Source of the DNA: Hyphomicrobiales bacterium
GTDB taxonomy: Bacteria; Pseudomonadota; Alphaproteobacteria; Rhizobiales; Rhizobiaceae
Assembly (NCBI GenBank): GCA_900470805.1
Contig: UCCA01000018.1
Span: 372,001 to 436,000, forward strand
Length of the DNA stretch: 64,000 bases
Reading direction: 5' to 3'
In this document: in pieces, positions 21,223 to 30,297 of the stretch
Layout of the letters: the number at the start of each line of letters is the position of its first letter
How positions within the stretch are numbered: the first letter of the stretch is position 1
Program-made: the position numbers and the translations under genes
Notes under the pieces: generated by a model
The model's database searches: none
Seen by the model: the letters and a program-made list of their open reading frames with translations, nothing else
What the model was told of the DNA's origin: nothing

Positions 21223-22149
21223 ATGACGAAACCTGTCTCTCCCCTGCTGCCGATTGTCTACTCCAAGGAAGTCGCCGCGGCGAAGCAGCGCGGCGCGCCG
21301 ATCGTAGCGCTCGAATCGACCATCATCACCCATGGCATGCCTTATCCCGGCAACATCGCCATGGCGCGCAGCGTCGAATCGATCATCCGCGAACAGGGCG
21401 CCGTTCCGGCCACCATCGCCGTCATCCACGGCACGCTGCATATAGGCCTCGAAGCCGATCAGCTTGAGCAGCTGGCACAGGCCAAGGATGTACTCAAGGT
21501 CTCGCGCGCCGACCTCGCCTTCGCGATCGCCGAGCGCCGCCATGGCGCCACAACGGTGGCAGCGACGATGATCGCCGCCGAGCGCGCCGGCATCAAGGTG
21601 TTTGCCACGGGCGGCATCGGTGGCGTGCATCGCGGCGCTGAAGACAGCTTCGACATCTCCGCCGATCTCGAAGAACTCGGCCGCACCGGCGTCATCGTCG
21701 TTTGCGCCGGCGCCAAGGCGATCCTCGACGTGCCGAAGACGCTTGAGGTGCTGGAAACCGCTGGCGTTCCTGTCGTCACCTATGAGAGCGAGGAATTCCC
21801 GGCCTTCTGGTCGCGCGCATCCGGCCTGCGCAGCCCGCTGACCCTGAACAGCCCCGCCGCCATCGCCAATTTCCAGACCGTGCGCGAACAGCTCGGCATC
21901 GACGGCGGCATGCTCATCGCCAACCCTGTGCCGGAAGCAGATGAAATTCCGGCGGAGGAGATGGAGATCTACATCCAGCGGGCGCTGGACAGCGCCGAAC
22001 GCGACGAAATTTCAGGCAAGGCGGTAACGCCTTACCTGCTCAGCACTATCTTCGACCTGACCGATGGCCAGAGCCTGAAGACCAATATCGCGCTTGTTGA
22101 GAACAATGCCCGGTTGGCCGCGGAAATCGCTGTGGCGCTGACGGCTTGA
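21223..22149 (+). CDS. psuG: Pseudouridine-5'-phosphate glycosidase
   Basis: Splits pseudouridine 5'-phosphate into uracil and ribose 5-phosphate, breaking the C-C glycosidic bond. From the ATG at 21223 it has 308 residues, as in E. coli. ALESTIITHGMPYP holds Glu31, and VCAGAKAILD holds Lys165; these correspond to the catalytic Glu31 and Lys166 of E. coli PsuG. FATGGIGGVHRGAEDSFDIS is the family signature. It forms a two-gene unit with psuK for salvage of pseudouridine from RNA turnover. No dedicated nucleoside transporter is adjacent. Confidence 0.95.
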   Translation: MTKPVSPLLPIVYSKEVAAAKQRGAPIVALESTIITHGMPYPGNIAMARSVESIIREQGAVPATIAVIHGTLHIGLEADQLEQLAQAKDVLKVSRADLAFAIAERRHGATTVAATMIAAERAGIKVFATGGIGGVHRGAEDSFDISADLEELGRTGVIVVCAGAKAILDVPKTLEVLETAGVPVVTYESEEFPAFWSRASGLRSPLTLNSPAAIANFQTVREQLGIDGGMLIANPVPEADEIPAEEMEIYIQRALDSAERDEISGKAVTPYLLSTIFDLTDGQSLKTNIALVENNARLAAEIAVALTA

Positions 22150-22161
22150 GACGACATGGGT

Positions 22162-22188
22162 GCGGCCGTGTCGGCCGCCCCCCCCCCC
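22162..22188. repeat. GC hairpin followed by an 11-C tract, downstream of psuG
   Basis: GCGGCCG-TGT-CGGCCGC forms a seven-base-pair hairpin (22162-22178) whose last C opens an unbroken run of eleven C (22178-22188). It starts 13 bases past the psuG stop. The shape resembles a terminator but the tail is C instead of T. Long C-runs are prone to slippage and to sequencing error. Confidence 0.75.
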
Positions 22189-22230
22189 GCAGCTGTCGAG
22201 AGCCGACGCCTTCAGCAAATCTTCGCAAGT

Positions 22231-22305
22231 GCTGATGGCGGATGCCGTCACGTTACATCGCGGCGCAGAACGCCTGATGCGCAAGCGCATCCCGCCGCCA
22301 TCAGC
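22231..22305. repeat. Nested inverted repeats upstream of map
   Basis: GCTGATGGCGG (22231-22241) and its exact complement CCGCCATCAGC (22295-22305) enclose 53 bases, which include a second perfect hairpin GATGCGC-AA-GCGCATC (22276-22291). An RNA could fold as an 11-bp stem carrying an internal hairpin, about 90 bases before the map ATG. No known RNA family recognised; could be a leader element, a small RNA or an intergenic palindromic element. Confidence 0.6.
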
Positions 22306-22396
22306 CCATAAATCCACGTTCCCCATTGATCGCAATGGACGAACCCGGCATAGCTGCATTATGAACGTTGAAGACAATTTCCGCTAAGGCCCTGCA

Positions 22397-23233
22397 ATGG
22401 TAAATTACATCGAAGCCTCCTCCGCGTCGTCGAAAAACACCGGCGCCATCAGGCTCTACGGCGCCGACGCGTTCGAGGGCATGCGCAAGGCGTGCCAAGT
22501 CACCGCACGGTGCCTCGACGCGTTGGCCGATATCGTGCAACCCGGCGTCACCACCGATGCGATCGATCGCTTCGTGTTCGACTTCGGCATGGACAATGGC
22601 GCCGTGCCGGCGACGCTGAACTACCGCGGCTACACCAAGTCGACCTGTACCTCGATCAACCACGTTGTCTGCCACGGCATCCCCGATGCCAAGCCGATGC
22701 GCGAAGGCGATATCGTCAATATCGACGTCACCTATGTGGTCGATGGCTGGCATGGCGATTCCAGCCGGATGTATACCGTCGGTACCGTCAAGCGGGCCGC
22801 CGAACGGCTGCTCGAGGTCACCTATGAATCGCTGCTGCGCGGTATCGCGGCCGTGCGCCCCGGCGCCCGCACCGGTGCTATCGGCGAGGCGATCCAGACC
22901 TATGCGGAAGCCGAGCGCTGCTCGGTTGTGCGCGATTTCTGCGGCCATGGCGTGGGCGCGCTGTTTCACGACAGCCCGAATATCCTGCATTACGGCCGGT
23001 CCAGCGAGGGGCCGGAACTGCGCGAGGGGATGATCTTCACCATCGAGCCGATGATCAATCTCGGTCGTCCGCATGTGAAGGTGCTGGCCGATGGCTGGAC
23101 AGCCGTTACCCGCGACCGCTCGCTGTCGGCGCAATACGAGCACACCGTGGGCGTCACCGCCGACGGCTGCGAGATCTTCACGCTGTCGCCCGGCGGCCTC
23201 GACCGGCCGGGCCTGCCGCCGCTTTCCCGATGA
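22397..23233 (+). CDS. map: Methionine aminopeptidase, type I
   Basis: Removes the initiator methionine from nascent proteins. The 278-residue product has the five metal ligands of the pita-bread fold: Asp in [17 protein letters not shown] (two), His in [10 protein letters not shown], Glu in [10 protein letters not shown] and Glu in QYEHTVGV. There is no N-terminal zinc-finger extension. It is followed seven bases later by radC, the usual rhizobial pairing. The 247-base gap upstream contains the C-tract and nested repeats. Confidence 0.96.
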   Translation: MVNYIEASSASSKNTGAIRLYGADAFEGMRKACQVTARCLDALADIVQPGVTTDAIDRFVFDFGMDNGAVPATLNYRGYTKSTCTSINHVVCHGIPDAKPMREGDIVNIDVTYVVDGWHGDSSRMYTVGTVKRAAERLLEVTYESLLRGIAAVRPGARTGAIGEAIQTYAEAERCSVVRDFCGHGVGALFHDSPNILHYGRSSEGPELREGMIFTIEPMINLGRPHVKVLADGWTAVTRDRSLSAQYEHTVGVTADGCEIFTLSPGGLDRPGLPPLSR

Positions 23234-23240
23234 GCTGCTG

Positions 23241-24050
23241 ATGGCAAAAGGACCGGTTCCGCACTCCGAAGACCAGCAGCTGCCCTTCGCGGCAGCCGGC
23301 GACGACAGCGTGGACGAACGGTCCTTCTTTGCCGAGCAGGCCGGCAAGCCGAGCCCGCTGAGTGTCCAGCCGGCCAAGGACGAGCATTACCACGGCCACC
23401 GCGAGCGGCTGCGGCAACGTTTCCGCGATCACGGCGATACGGCGCTGGCCGATTACGAATTGCTGGAGCTTCTGCTCTTCCGGCTGATCCCACGCCGCGA
23501 CACCAAGCCGATCGCCAAGGCGCTGCTCGACCGGTTCGGATCGCTGGCCGCCGTGTTCGGCGCGCCGACCGGATTGCTGCAGGAAGTCAAAGGCGTTGGC
23601 GAGGCGGTGGCGCTGGATCTGAAGCTGATCTCGACGGTGGCGCATCGCACACTGAAAAGCGAACTGCGCGGCAAGCAGGTGCTGTCATCCTGGTCGTCAG
23701 TCATCCAGTACTGCCACGCAGCCATGGCGCACGAGACACGCGAGCAGTTCCGCATCCTGTTTCTCGACAAGCGCAACGCGCTGATCGCCGACGAGGTGCA
23801 GGGGCACGGCACCGTCGATCACACGCCGGTCTATCCGCGCGAGGTCGTCAAACGGGCGCTGGAGCTTTCGGCCACGGCCCTGATCCTCGTTCATAATCAC
23901 CCGTCCGGCGACCCGACACCGTCGCGGGCCGATATCGATATGACCAAAATGATCATCGATACGGCCAAGCCGCTCGGCATCACCGTGCACGATCACATCA
24001 TCATCGGCAAGGACGGCCATGCCAGCCTCAAGGGGCTGCGGCTGATCTGA
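23241..24050 (+). CDS. radC: RadC family protein (JAB/MPN domain)
   Basis: From the ATG at 23241 the product has 269 residues. An N-terminal helix-hairpin-helix-like UPF0758 region (about 50-140) precedes the JAMM metalloprotease-like domain, whose metal ligands are His218, His220 and Asp231 in [14 protein letters not shown]. Despite the name, a repair role for RadC has not been confirmed in E. coli. The longer frame from 23091 overlaps map and is discarded. The 302 bases after it hold no gene but several palindromes. Confidence 0.92.
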   Translation: MAKGPVPHSEDQQLPFAAAGDDSVDERSFFAEQAGKPSPLSVQPAKDEHYHGHRERLRQRFRDHGDTALADYELLELLLFRLIPRRDTKPIAKALLDRFGSLAAVFGAPTGLLQEVKGVGEAVALDLKLISTVAHRTLKSELRGKQVLSSWSSVIQYCHAAMAHETREQFRILFLDKRNALIADEVQGHGTVDHTPVYPREVVKRALELSATALILVHNHPSGDPTPSRADIDMTKMIIDTAKPLGITVHDHIIIGKDGHASLKGLRLI

Positions 24051-24096
24051 TTGGCCGGCGGCTGTCGAGCGACGGCCTCGGATCCTGCAGAAAAAT

Positions 24097-24120
24097 CACC
24101 ACCTGATATCAACGGTGGTG
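24097..24120 (-). terminator. Terminator-like hairpin facing the minus strand
   Basis: CACCACC and GGTGGTG form a stem with a ten-base loop, extended by one T-A pair. Only on the minus strand is it followed by a T-run (five T). No annotated minus-strand gene reads into it, so it would stop antisense transcription or mark an unannotated short transcript upstream of sthA. Confidence 0.5.
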
Positions 24121-24303
24121 AAAGCCATGGCATGATGTCCGAACAGTCTGTTCTTTCTCATTGCCGGTTGTCATTTGTCAAAACACGCGGGTATTCGCGG
24201 TCGGTTTTGCCGCAGCGCAAGCGGACCCCGCATTTACCTCACTCATTCCTGATATTCGGCCGTAAATCATTCTGCAACATTGACCAGATACCCGTGAACG
24301 CGC

Positions 24304-24322
24304 CATTTTGCGTCGCAAAATG
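24304..24322. promoter_or_regulatory. Perfect 19-bp palindrome, candidate sthA operator
   Basis: CATTTTGCGTCGCAAAATG is exactly self-complementary around its central T. It ends 30 bases before the sthA ATG, where it would overlap the promoter or early leader. The arm sequence does not match an operator family I can name. Confidence 0.6.
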
Positions 24323-24352
24323 ATTCCAGCTTTTCAACCGGGGCCAGCTTCC

Positions 24353-25759
24353 ATGTTTCAATACGATCTCGTTGTTGTGGGGAGCGGTCCGGCCGGTCGC
24401 CGTGGTGCCATCCAGGCCGCCAAGCTCGGCAAGAAGGTGCTGGTCATCGAGCAGGGCAAACGCGTCGGCGGCGTGTCGGTGCACACCGGTACCATCCCGT
24501 CGAAGACGCTGCGCGAGACGGCGCTCAATCTTTCCGGCTGGCGCGAACGCGGCTTCTACGGCAAGGCCTACCGCGTCAAGCAAGAGATCAGCGCCGAAGA
24601 CCTGCGCCGCCGCCTGCTGATCACGCTCGACCACGAGGTCGAGGTACTCGAGCACCAATTCGCCCGCAACCGCGTCCAGCACATGCGCGGCAAGGCAAGC
24701 TTCGTCGATGTCTCGACGCTCGAGGTGGTCAAGGACGATGGCGAAGTCATGCGGGTTACGGCCGCGAGCATCCTGCTCGCCGTCGGCACCAAGCCATTTC
24801 GCCCCGACTACATTCCCTTCGACCACAAGAGCGTTCTCGACAGCGACGAGTTGCTGGAGATCGAGGAGCTGCCACGCTCCATGGTCGTCATCGGCGCGGG
24901 CGTCATCGGCATCGAGTATGCGACGATCTTCAGCGCGCTCGATACCGCCGTCACCCTGATCGACCCGAAATCGACGATGCTGGACTTCATCGACAAGGAA
25001 ATCGTCGAGGACTTCACCTACCAGCTGCGCGACCGCAACATGAAGATCATGCTCGGCACCAAGGCTGACAAGGTAACAAAGCTCGACGACGGCAAGGTCG
25101 AGCTGATCCTCGACAATGGTCGCCGACTGGTGACAGATATGGTTCTGTTTGCCGCCGGCCGCATGGGCGCCACCGACACGCTGAACCTTGCGGCCGCCGG
25201 GCTGGAAGCCGACAACCGCGGACGGCTGAAGGTCAATCCCGAGACATTCGAAACCTCCGTGCCCGGCATCTATGCCGCCGGCGACGTCGTCGGCTTTCCC
25301 AGCCTCGCCTCGACCTCGATGGAACAGGGCCGCATCGCGGCGCGTGTGGCCGTCGGCGCCGTCGCCAAGGAACCGCCGAAGTATTTCCCCTACGGCATCT
25401 ACGCCGTCCCGGAGATTTCCACCTGCGGCCTGACCGAAGAAGAAATGAAGGAGCGCGGCATCGCCTACGAATGCGGCATCGCCCGTTTCCGCGAGACCTC
25501 GCGCGGCCACATCATGGGCCTCGACACCGGGCTTTTGAAGCTGATCTTCTCGCTGAAGACGCGCCGTCTGCTTGGCGTGCATATCGTCGGCGAAGGCGCC
25601 ACCGAGCTGGTGCATATCGGCCAGGCGGTGCTCAACCTCAAGGGAACGGTCGAGTATTTCGTCGAGAATACCTTCAACTACCCGACACTCGCCGAGGCCT
25701 ACAAGATCGCCGGCCTCGACGCCTGGAACCGGATGGGCGACATCAAGTCGGAACTTTGA
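24353..25759 (+). CDS. sthA: Soluble (Si-specific) NAD(P)+ transhydrogenase
   Basis: A 468-residue FAD flavoprotein that interconverts NADPH and NADH in the cytosol; E. coli SthA is 466. The FAD site is VVGSGPAGRRGAIQAAKLG; the following GTIPSKTLRE lacks the redox-active cysteine pair of dihydrolipoamide dehydrogenase, which separates SthA from Lpd. The NAD(P) site is VIGAGVIGIEYATIF, and a C-terminal dimerisation domain follows. The ATG at 24353 fits the family N-terminus. With icd it points to active NADPH balancing. Confidence 0.94.
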   Translation: MFQYDLVVVGSGPAGRRGAIQAAKLGKKVLVIEQGKRVGGVSVHTGTIPSKTLRETALNLSGWRERGFYGKAYRVKQEISAEDLRRRLLITLDHEVEVLEHQFARNRVQHMRGKASFVDVSTLEVVKDDGEVMRVTAASILLAVGTKPFRPDYIPFDHKSVLDSDELLEIEELPRSMVVIGAGVIGIEYATIFSALDTAVTLIDPKSTMLDFIDKEIVEDFTYQLRDRNMKIMLGTKADKVTKLDDGKVELILDNGRRLVTDMVLFAAGRMGATDTLNLAAAGLEADNRGRLKVNPETFETSVPGIYAAGDVVGFPSLASTSMEQGRIAARVAVGAVAKEPPKYFPYGIYAVPEISTCGLTEEEMKERGIAYECGIARFRETSRGHIMGLDTGLLKLIFSLKTRRLLGVHIVGEGATELVHIGQAVLNLKGTVEYFVENTFNYPTLAEAYKIAGLDAWNRMGDIKSEL

Positions 25760-25944
25760 GAGCATGAACGGCCGGTGGCGGTGGAACGCTGCCGGCCTTT
25801 TGTCCCCATGAAAACAAAGCCTTGAATGCTCATAGGCCGATGGCGGCGCTGTCATTCGGAGGCTGAAAATCCCCTTATAAAGCTTTGCTTGTATAATCGC
25901 CTGTGTCTGATAGCGTCCTTGAGGGGGTTCTCTCTTGCCAGTGA

Positions 25945-27732
25945 GTGACCGTGCGCGATCTGTCCGATACCACCAAACGGAAGTTCCAGCTCATCCTGAT
26001 CAAGCCGTCGCACTATGACGACGACGGCTATGTGATCCGCTGGTGGCGTGCCATGATCCCGTCCAACTCGCTTGCCGCGCTTTACGGCATCGCCGCCGAT
26101 TGCGCGGCGCGCGAAGTGCTGGGGCCGGATGTCGGCATCGACATCACCGTGATCGACGAGACCAACACCCGCGTCAACGTCCCTTCCCTGCTCAGCCTCC
26201 TCACGGCCAACGACAATTTCGGGATGGTGGCGCTGGTCGGCGTGCAGTCGAACCAGTATCCGCGGGCGCTCGACATCGCGCGGCCGTTTCGAAACGCCGA
26301 TATCCCGGTGGCGATGGGCGGTTTCCATGTCTCCGGCTGCCTCTCGATGCTCGATGGCCAAGCCGTCGGGCTCGACGCCTGCCGCGAGATGGGCGTTGCA
26401 ATGTTCGCCGGCGAGGTCGAGGGTCGGCTGGACAAGGTGCTGCAGGACGCCGCCTACGGGACGCTGGCGCCACTCTACAATTTCATGAACGATCTGCCGA
26501 GCATCGAGGGCGCCGCCGTGCCGTTCCTGCCGAAAGCGAACGTGGCGCAGACGCTGGGGCTCAGCACCAGTTTCGATGCCGGGCGTGGCTGTCCCTATCA
26601 ATGCTCCTTCTGCACGATCATCAACGTCCAGGGCCGCAAGTCACGCTTCCGGACTGCCGACGACGTCGAGAAGCTGGTCAGGATGAACTGGGCGCAGGGC
26701 ATCCACAAGTTCTTCATCACCGACGACAACTTCGCCCGCAACAAGGACTGGGAAGCGATCTTCGACCGGCTGATCCAGTTGCGTGAGCAGGATGGCATTC
26801 CGCTCGGCCTGATGATCCAGGTCGATACGCTGTGCCACAAGATCCCCAATTTCATCGAGAAATCGAAGCGCGCCGGGGTGACGCGCGTGTTCATCGGGCT
26901 AGAGAACGTCAACCCGGATAATCTGACGGCGGCGAAGAAGAACCAGAACAAGATCACCGAATACCGCAAGATGCTGCTCGCCTGGAAGGCGCAGGGCATC
27001 ATGACGCTGGCGGGCTATATTCTCGGTTTTCCGGCCGACACGCCCGAGTCCATTCGCCGGGACATCGCGATCATCCAGCACGAGTTGCCGCTTGATGTGA
27101 TCGAGTTCTTCGTGCTGACACCTCTGCCGGGATCGGAGGATCACCAGACGCTGTTCCGCAAGGGCGTGGCGATGGATGACGATCTCAACATCTACGATGT
27201 CGAGCATGTCTGCACCGACCACCCGAAGATGAGTAAAAAGGAGTGGGAGAGCATCTACCACGAGGCGTGGTCGCTCTATTATTCCAGAGAGCACATGAAA
27301 ACCCTGCTGCGCCGGGCGGTGGCCACCGGCGTGCCGCTGGCGAGCCTCGTCAAGATGCTGGTGTCGTTCGCGACCACCGTGCCGCTGGAGAACGTACATC
27401 CGCTGCAGAGCGGACTGCTCAGGCTGAAACATCCCTCGGAGCGACGACCGGATCTGCCGCGCGAGAACGCGCTGCTGTTCTGGCCACGCTTCGCCTGGGC
27501 GACGGCAGTCAAGCACCTGTCGTTGGGCGGCACGATTGCGGGGCTGGCGGTGAGCGCCTTCTTCATCTCGCGAGGCAGGAATGCCAAGATCTACATGGAC
27601 CAGGCACTGACACCGGTCGGTGACCATGAGGACGAGACGCTGGAACTCTTCACCAAAACGGCGGGCGGACAGGCGGCCGTGTCGCATATCAAGAAGGTGA
27701 ACGAGCTGACGCATGCCCACCGGGCGGTCTGA
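25945..27732 (+). CDS. B12-binding-like radical SAM protein of unknown role
   Basis: A 595-residue protein with a GTG start. Residues about 15-170 resemble the cobalamin-binding domain that precedes many radical SAM enzymes (VALVGVQSNQYPRALDIARPF). The [4Fe-4S] cluster motif is Cys216-x3-Cys220-x2-Cys223 (CPYQCSFC), followed by the GKxxFFITDDN-like and ENVNPDNL segments of the TIM barrel. The C-terminus has a hydrophobic stretch (LSLGGTIAGLAVSAFFI) that may attach to the membrane. Methyltransferases and hopanoid-type enzymes share this layout, but neighbours give no substrate. It stands alone, converging on tig. Confidence 0.82.
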   Translation: MTVRDLSDTTKRKFQLILIKPSHYDDDGYVIRWWRAMIPSNSLAALYGIAADCAAREVLGPDVGIDITVIDETNTRVNVPSLLSLLTANDNFGMVALVGVQSNQYPRALDIARPFRNADIPVAMGGFHVSGCLSMLDGQAVGLDACREMGVAMFAGEVEGRLDKVLQDAAYGTLAPLYNFMNDLPSIEGAAVPFLPKANVAQTLGLSTSFDAGRGCPYQCSFCTIINVQGRKSRFRTADDVEKLVRMNWAQGIHKFFITDDNFARNKDWEAIFDRLIQLREQDGIPLGLMIQVDTLCHKIPNFIEKSKRAGVTRVFIGLENVNPDNLTAAKKNQNKITEYRKMLLAWKAQGIMTLAGYILGFPADTPESIRRDIAIIQHELPLDVIEFFVLTPLPGSEDHQTLFRKGVAMDDDLNIYDVEHVCTDHPKMSKKEWESIYHEAWSLYYSREHMKTLLRRAVATGVPLASLVKMLVSFATTVPLENVHPLQSGLLRLKHPSERRPDLPRENALLFWPRFAWATAVKHLSLGGTIAGLAVSAFFISRGRNAKIYMDQALTPVGDHEDETLELFTKTAGGQAAVSHIKKVNELTHAHRAV

Positions 27733-27747
27733 CAAAGCTGCAGACAC

Positions 27748-27775
27748 AAAAAACCCCGCGCGAGGCGGGGTTCTT
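27748..27775 (-). terminator. Terminator of tig, possibly bidirectional
   Basis: CCCCGC/GCGGGG stem with a five-base loop; on the minus strand it is followed by six T. On the plus strand the tail TTCTTC is weaker but could serve the convergent radical SAM gene. Confidence 0.8.
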
Positions 27776-27797
27776 CGTCAAATCGATGGGCCGTAGA

Positions 27798-29279
27798 TTA
27801 CTCGGCGCCTTCCTCGGAAGCCTTCTTCTTCGGAGCGGCCTTCTTCTTCGGAGCAGCGGCTTCTTCGCCTTCGGTGGCTTCAGCCTTGGCAGCAGCCTTC
27901 TTCTTCGGAGCGGCCTTCTTGGCTTCCTTCTCGGAGCCTTCGCCTTCTTCTTCGGCGATCAGCTCTTCCTTGGTCACCTTCTTGTCGGTGACGTCGAGTT
28001 CGGTGAGCAGATGGTCGATGACCTTCTCTTCGAAGATCGGCGCGCGGATCGAAGCGGCGGCGCCCGGCTGGCTGCGGAAGAATTCGAGGATCTGCTTTTC
28101 CTGGCCAGGATACTGACGCAGCTGCTCATAGATGGCGCGCTGCATTTCGTCTTCGCTGACTTCGACGCCGGCCTTTTCGCCGATTTCGGACAGAACGAGA
28201 CCGAGGCGGACGCGACGCTCAGCGAGCTTCTTGTATTCTTCGCGCGCTTCTTCTTCCGTCGTATCTTCGTCTTCGAAGGTCTTGCCGGACTGGGCGAGAT
28301 CGTTGGCGACCTGGTTCCAGATGCCGTTGTACTCGGCTTCGACGAGCGATGCCGGGGTCTCGAACTTGTACATCTCGTCGAGCTGGTCGAGGATCTGACG
28401 CTTGACCTTCTGGCGGGTCATCGAGCCGTACTGCGATTCGATCTGGCCGCGGACGATTTCCTTCAGACGGTCAGCCGATTCGAGGCCGAGCTTCTTGGCC
28501 AGCTCGTCGTTGATCTCGGTTTCGCCGGGAGCTGCAACATCCTTGACAGTGACGTCGAAGGTGGCTTCGGCGCCAGCGAGGTTCTTGGCAGGATAGTCAG
28601 CCGGGAACGTCACGGTGATGGTCTTTTCGTCGCCAGCCTTGGTGCCGACGAGCTGCTCTTCGAAGCCTGGGATGAAGCGGCCGGAGCCGAGAACGAGTTC
28701 GGCGCCCTGATCGGTGCCGCCTTCGAAGGCTTCGCCGGCAACCTTGCCGACATAGTCCATCGTGATGCGGTCGCCGTCGGCAGCCTTGCCCTTCTTGGTC
28801 TCGTAGGTGCGCGCGCTTTCGGCGACCTTGAGAACCTGCTCATTGACTTCCTCGTCCGAGATATCAACGACTTCGCGGGTGATCTTGACGCCCTTGACGG
28901 ACTTCAGTTCGATCGGCGGCAGAACTTCGTAGGAGAGCGTGAATTCGAAATCCTGCTCGGCAGCGAGGATCTTTTCCGCTTCGTCCTTGTCTTCGGTCAT
29001 CGCGACTTCAGGCTGGGTAGCGGACTTTTCGCCGCGCTCGGCCAGAATGGCGGTCGGCTGTTCGCGGACGATCTCGTTGACGAGATCAGCCATGATGGAC
29101 TTGCCGTAAACCTTCTTCAGGTGTGCAGCGGGCACCTTGCCGGGACGAAAGCCGTTGATACGGACCTTGTCCTTCACGTCGGCAAGACGCTCGTTCATCT
29201 TGACTTCCATGTCCTTGGCCGGGATGACGACCTTGATTTCGCGCTTCAGCCCTTCAGCGAGCGTTTCGATAACCTGCAT
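27798..29279 (-). CDS. tig: Trigger factor
   Basis: Ribosome-bound chaperone and prolyl isomerase. The ribosome-docking signature GFRPGKVP is at residues 43-50, the FKBP-type domain spans about 165-245 ([10 protein letters not shown]...), and the chaperone domain follows. Total length is 493 residues, longer than the 432 of E. coli, because of a C-terminal tail of about 45 residues rich in Lys, Ala and Pro encoded partly by a 26-bp repeat. It is preceded by tRNA-Leu on the same strand. Confidence 0.97.
   Translation of the reverse strand: MQVIETLAEGLKREIKVVIPAKDMEVKMNERLADVKDKVRINGFRPGKVPAAHLKKVYGKSIMADLVNEIVREQPTAILAERGEKSATQPEVAMTEDKDEAEKILAAEQDFEFTLSYEVLPPIELKSVKGVKITREVVDISDEEVNEQVLKVAESARTYETKKGKAADGDRITMDYVGKVAGEAFEGGTDQGAELVLGSGRFIPGFEEQLVGTKAGDEKTITVTFPADYPAKNLAGAEATFDVTVKDVAAPGETEINDELAKKLGLESADRLKEIVRGQIESQYGSMTRQKVKRQILDQLDEMYKFETPASLVEAEYNGIWNQVANDLAQSGKTFEDEDTTEEEAREEYKKLAERRVRLGLVLSEIGEKAGVEVSEDEMQRAIYEQLRQYPGQEKQILEFFRSQPGAAASIRAPIFEEKVIDHLLTELDVTDKKVTKEELIAEEEGEGSEKEAKKAAPKKKAAAKAEATEGEEAAAPKKKAAPKKKASEEGAE
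27820..27920. repeat. In-frame 26-bp direct repeat in the tig tail
   Basis: The same 26 bases occur at 27820-27845 and 27895-27920, 75 bp (25 codons) apart, beginning GCCTTCTTCTTCGGAGCGG on the plus strand. They encode the repeated AAPKKKA-type units of the trigger factor tail. Recombination or slippage between copies would change tail length without a frameshift. Confidence 0.85.
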
Positions 29280-29462
29280 GTGTTCCTACCTTCAATTCGT
29301 GGCGGCCGTGCCCAGACGCCGTTCGTTTCGATGAGCACGACGCCGGAAAGTTGCCGGGCGTGGCCTGTTCTCAATTCTTGTTCGTTCCACGTCAGCGGAA
29401 CGGCGCTTGCTGCCGGGTAATCGAGGGGCACCGGTTTCGGTCCCTCGCCTGCAAGCCAGCTT

Positions 29463-29547
<85 letters not shown>

Positions 29548-29703
29548 GTTCTCAAAAACCGCATGCATATGCCTGCACATGAGGCCTTCCGGAGCGCGGC
29601 GTCTCTATATCACCCGATTTGGAGGAGGCAAAGGAAAAATGAAGGTCCAATGACAGCGATTTTTCCAGCCGCTGCGCCGACTTGCACTGGCGGTGCGCCA
29701 AAC

Positions 29704-30297
29704 TCAGTAAAGCGGCTCCTCATAGGCCGGCTTGCCGTCGACGAGCAGGCGTTTGATCTGCGCATCCCCGTCAGCGCCAACGCTTGCGGCAATCGACACC
29801 TGCCCCTGCTGACGGGTCTCTTCCAGCGCCTTGCCGGTGCCTTCGGGAACGTAATATCGCTCGATGCCGTATTCGACATGAATGCTGTCGCCCTGGAACG
29901 ACGTGCCGTAGCTGTAGAAGGGCTGGCTGTGGAGAACCACGGTCGACGGGCTTTCGGGTAACCGCGCAAAGGATGATTCGGCGATTTCCCAGAACCCCGA
30001 CGCACCCGGCTTCAGGCGGACCCAGAGGCTGCGCTCCGCGTCGCCTTCTGGAATGCCGCCGACGATGCCGGCGACCGGCACCGAGGATATGTCGTAGTTC
30101 AGCACCACGTAGTCGCCGCGCAGAAAATCGCGCGGATCGACCGGCGCCGTCTTCAGGAGCACCTCGGTGCCGTTGCGCAGGATCGAGGCACGGCTTTCGA
30201 CGATATAGCCTATCACCGCCGTCTGCAGTGCGGCGACAATGACGGCGGCTCCGGCGTAGCGACGCTTGGAATGACCGATCAGCGAGAAGATGCTCAT
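29704..30297 (-). CDS. GDYXXLXY domain-containing membrane-anchored protein
   Basis: A 197-residue protein with one N-terminal hydrophobic helix (about residues 14-33) and an extracytoplasmic domain carrying GDYVVLNY at 61-68, the motif that names this family. The frame is open much further upstream, but the ATG at 30297 overlaps the stop of the preceding DUF2157 gene as ATGA, a typical coupled arrangement. The two genes occur together in many bacteria and probably work as a membrane pair. Role unknown. Confidence 0.85.
   Translation of the reverse strand: MSIFSLIGHSKRRYAGAAVIVAALQTAVIGYIVESRASILRNGTEVLLKTAPVDPRDFLRGDYVVLNYDISSVPVAGIVGGIPEGDAERSLWVRLKPGASGFWEIAESSFARLPESPSTVVLHSQPFYSYGTSFQGDSIHVEYGIERYYVPEGTGKALEETRQQGQVSIAASVGADGDAQIKRLLVDGKPAYEEPLY

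Larger units (their letters stand above)
24051..24352. other. Gene-free interval between radC and sthA
   Basis: 302 bases with no credible ORF. It contains a minus-oriented terminator-like hairpin (24097-24120), a 13-bp palindrome GAACAGTCTGTTC (24141-24153) and a perfect 19-bp palindrome (24304-24322) close to the sthA start. No plus-strand radC terminator with a T-run was found. Confidence 0.7.

Noticed and set aside
24141..24153. GAACAGTCTGTTC as a LexA site
   Set aside because: It is a perfect palindrome, but alphaproteobacterial LexA recognises GAAC-N7-GAAC direct repeats; spacing here also differs from the GAAC-N4-GTTC form. Kept only as a palindrome.
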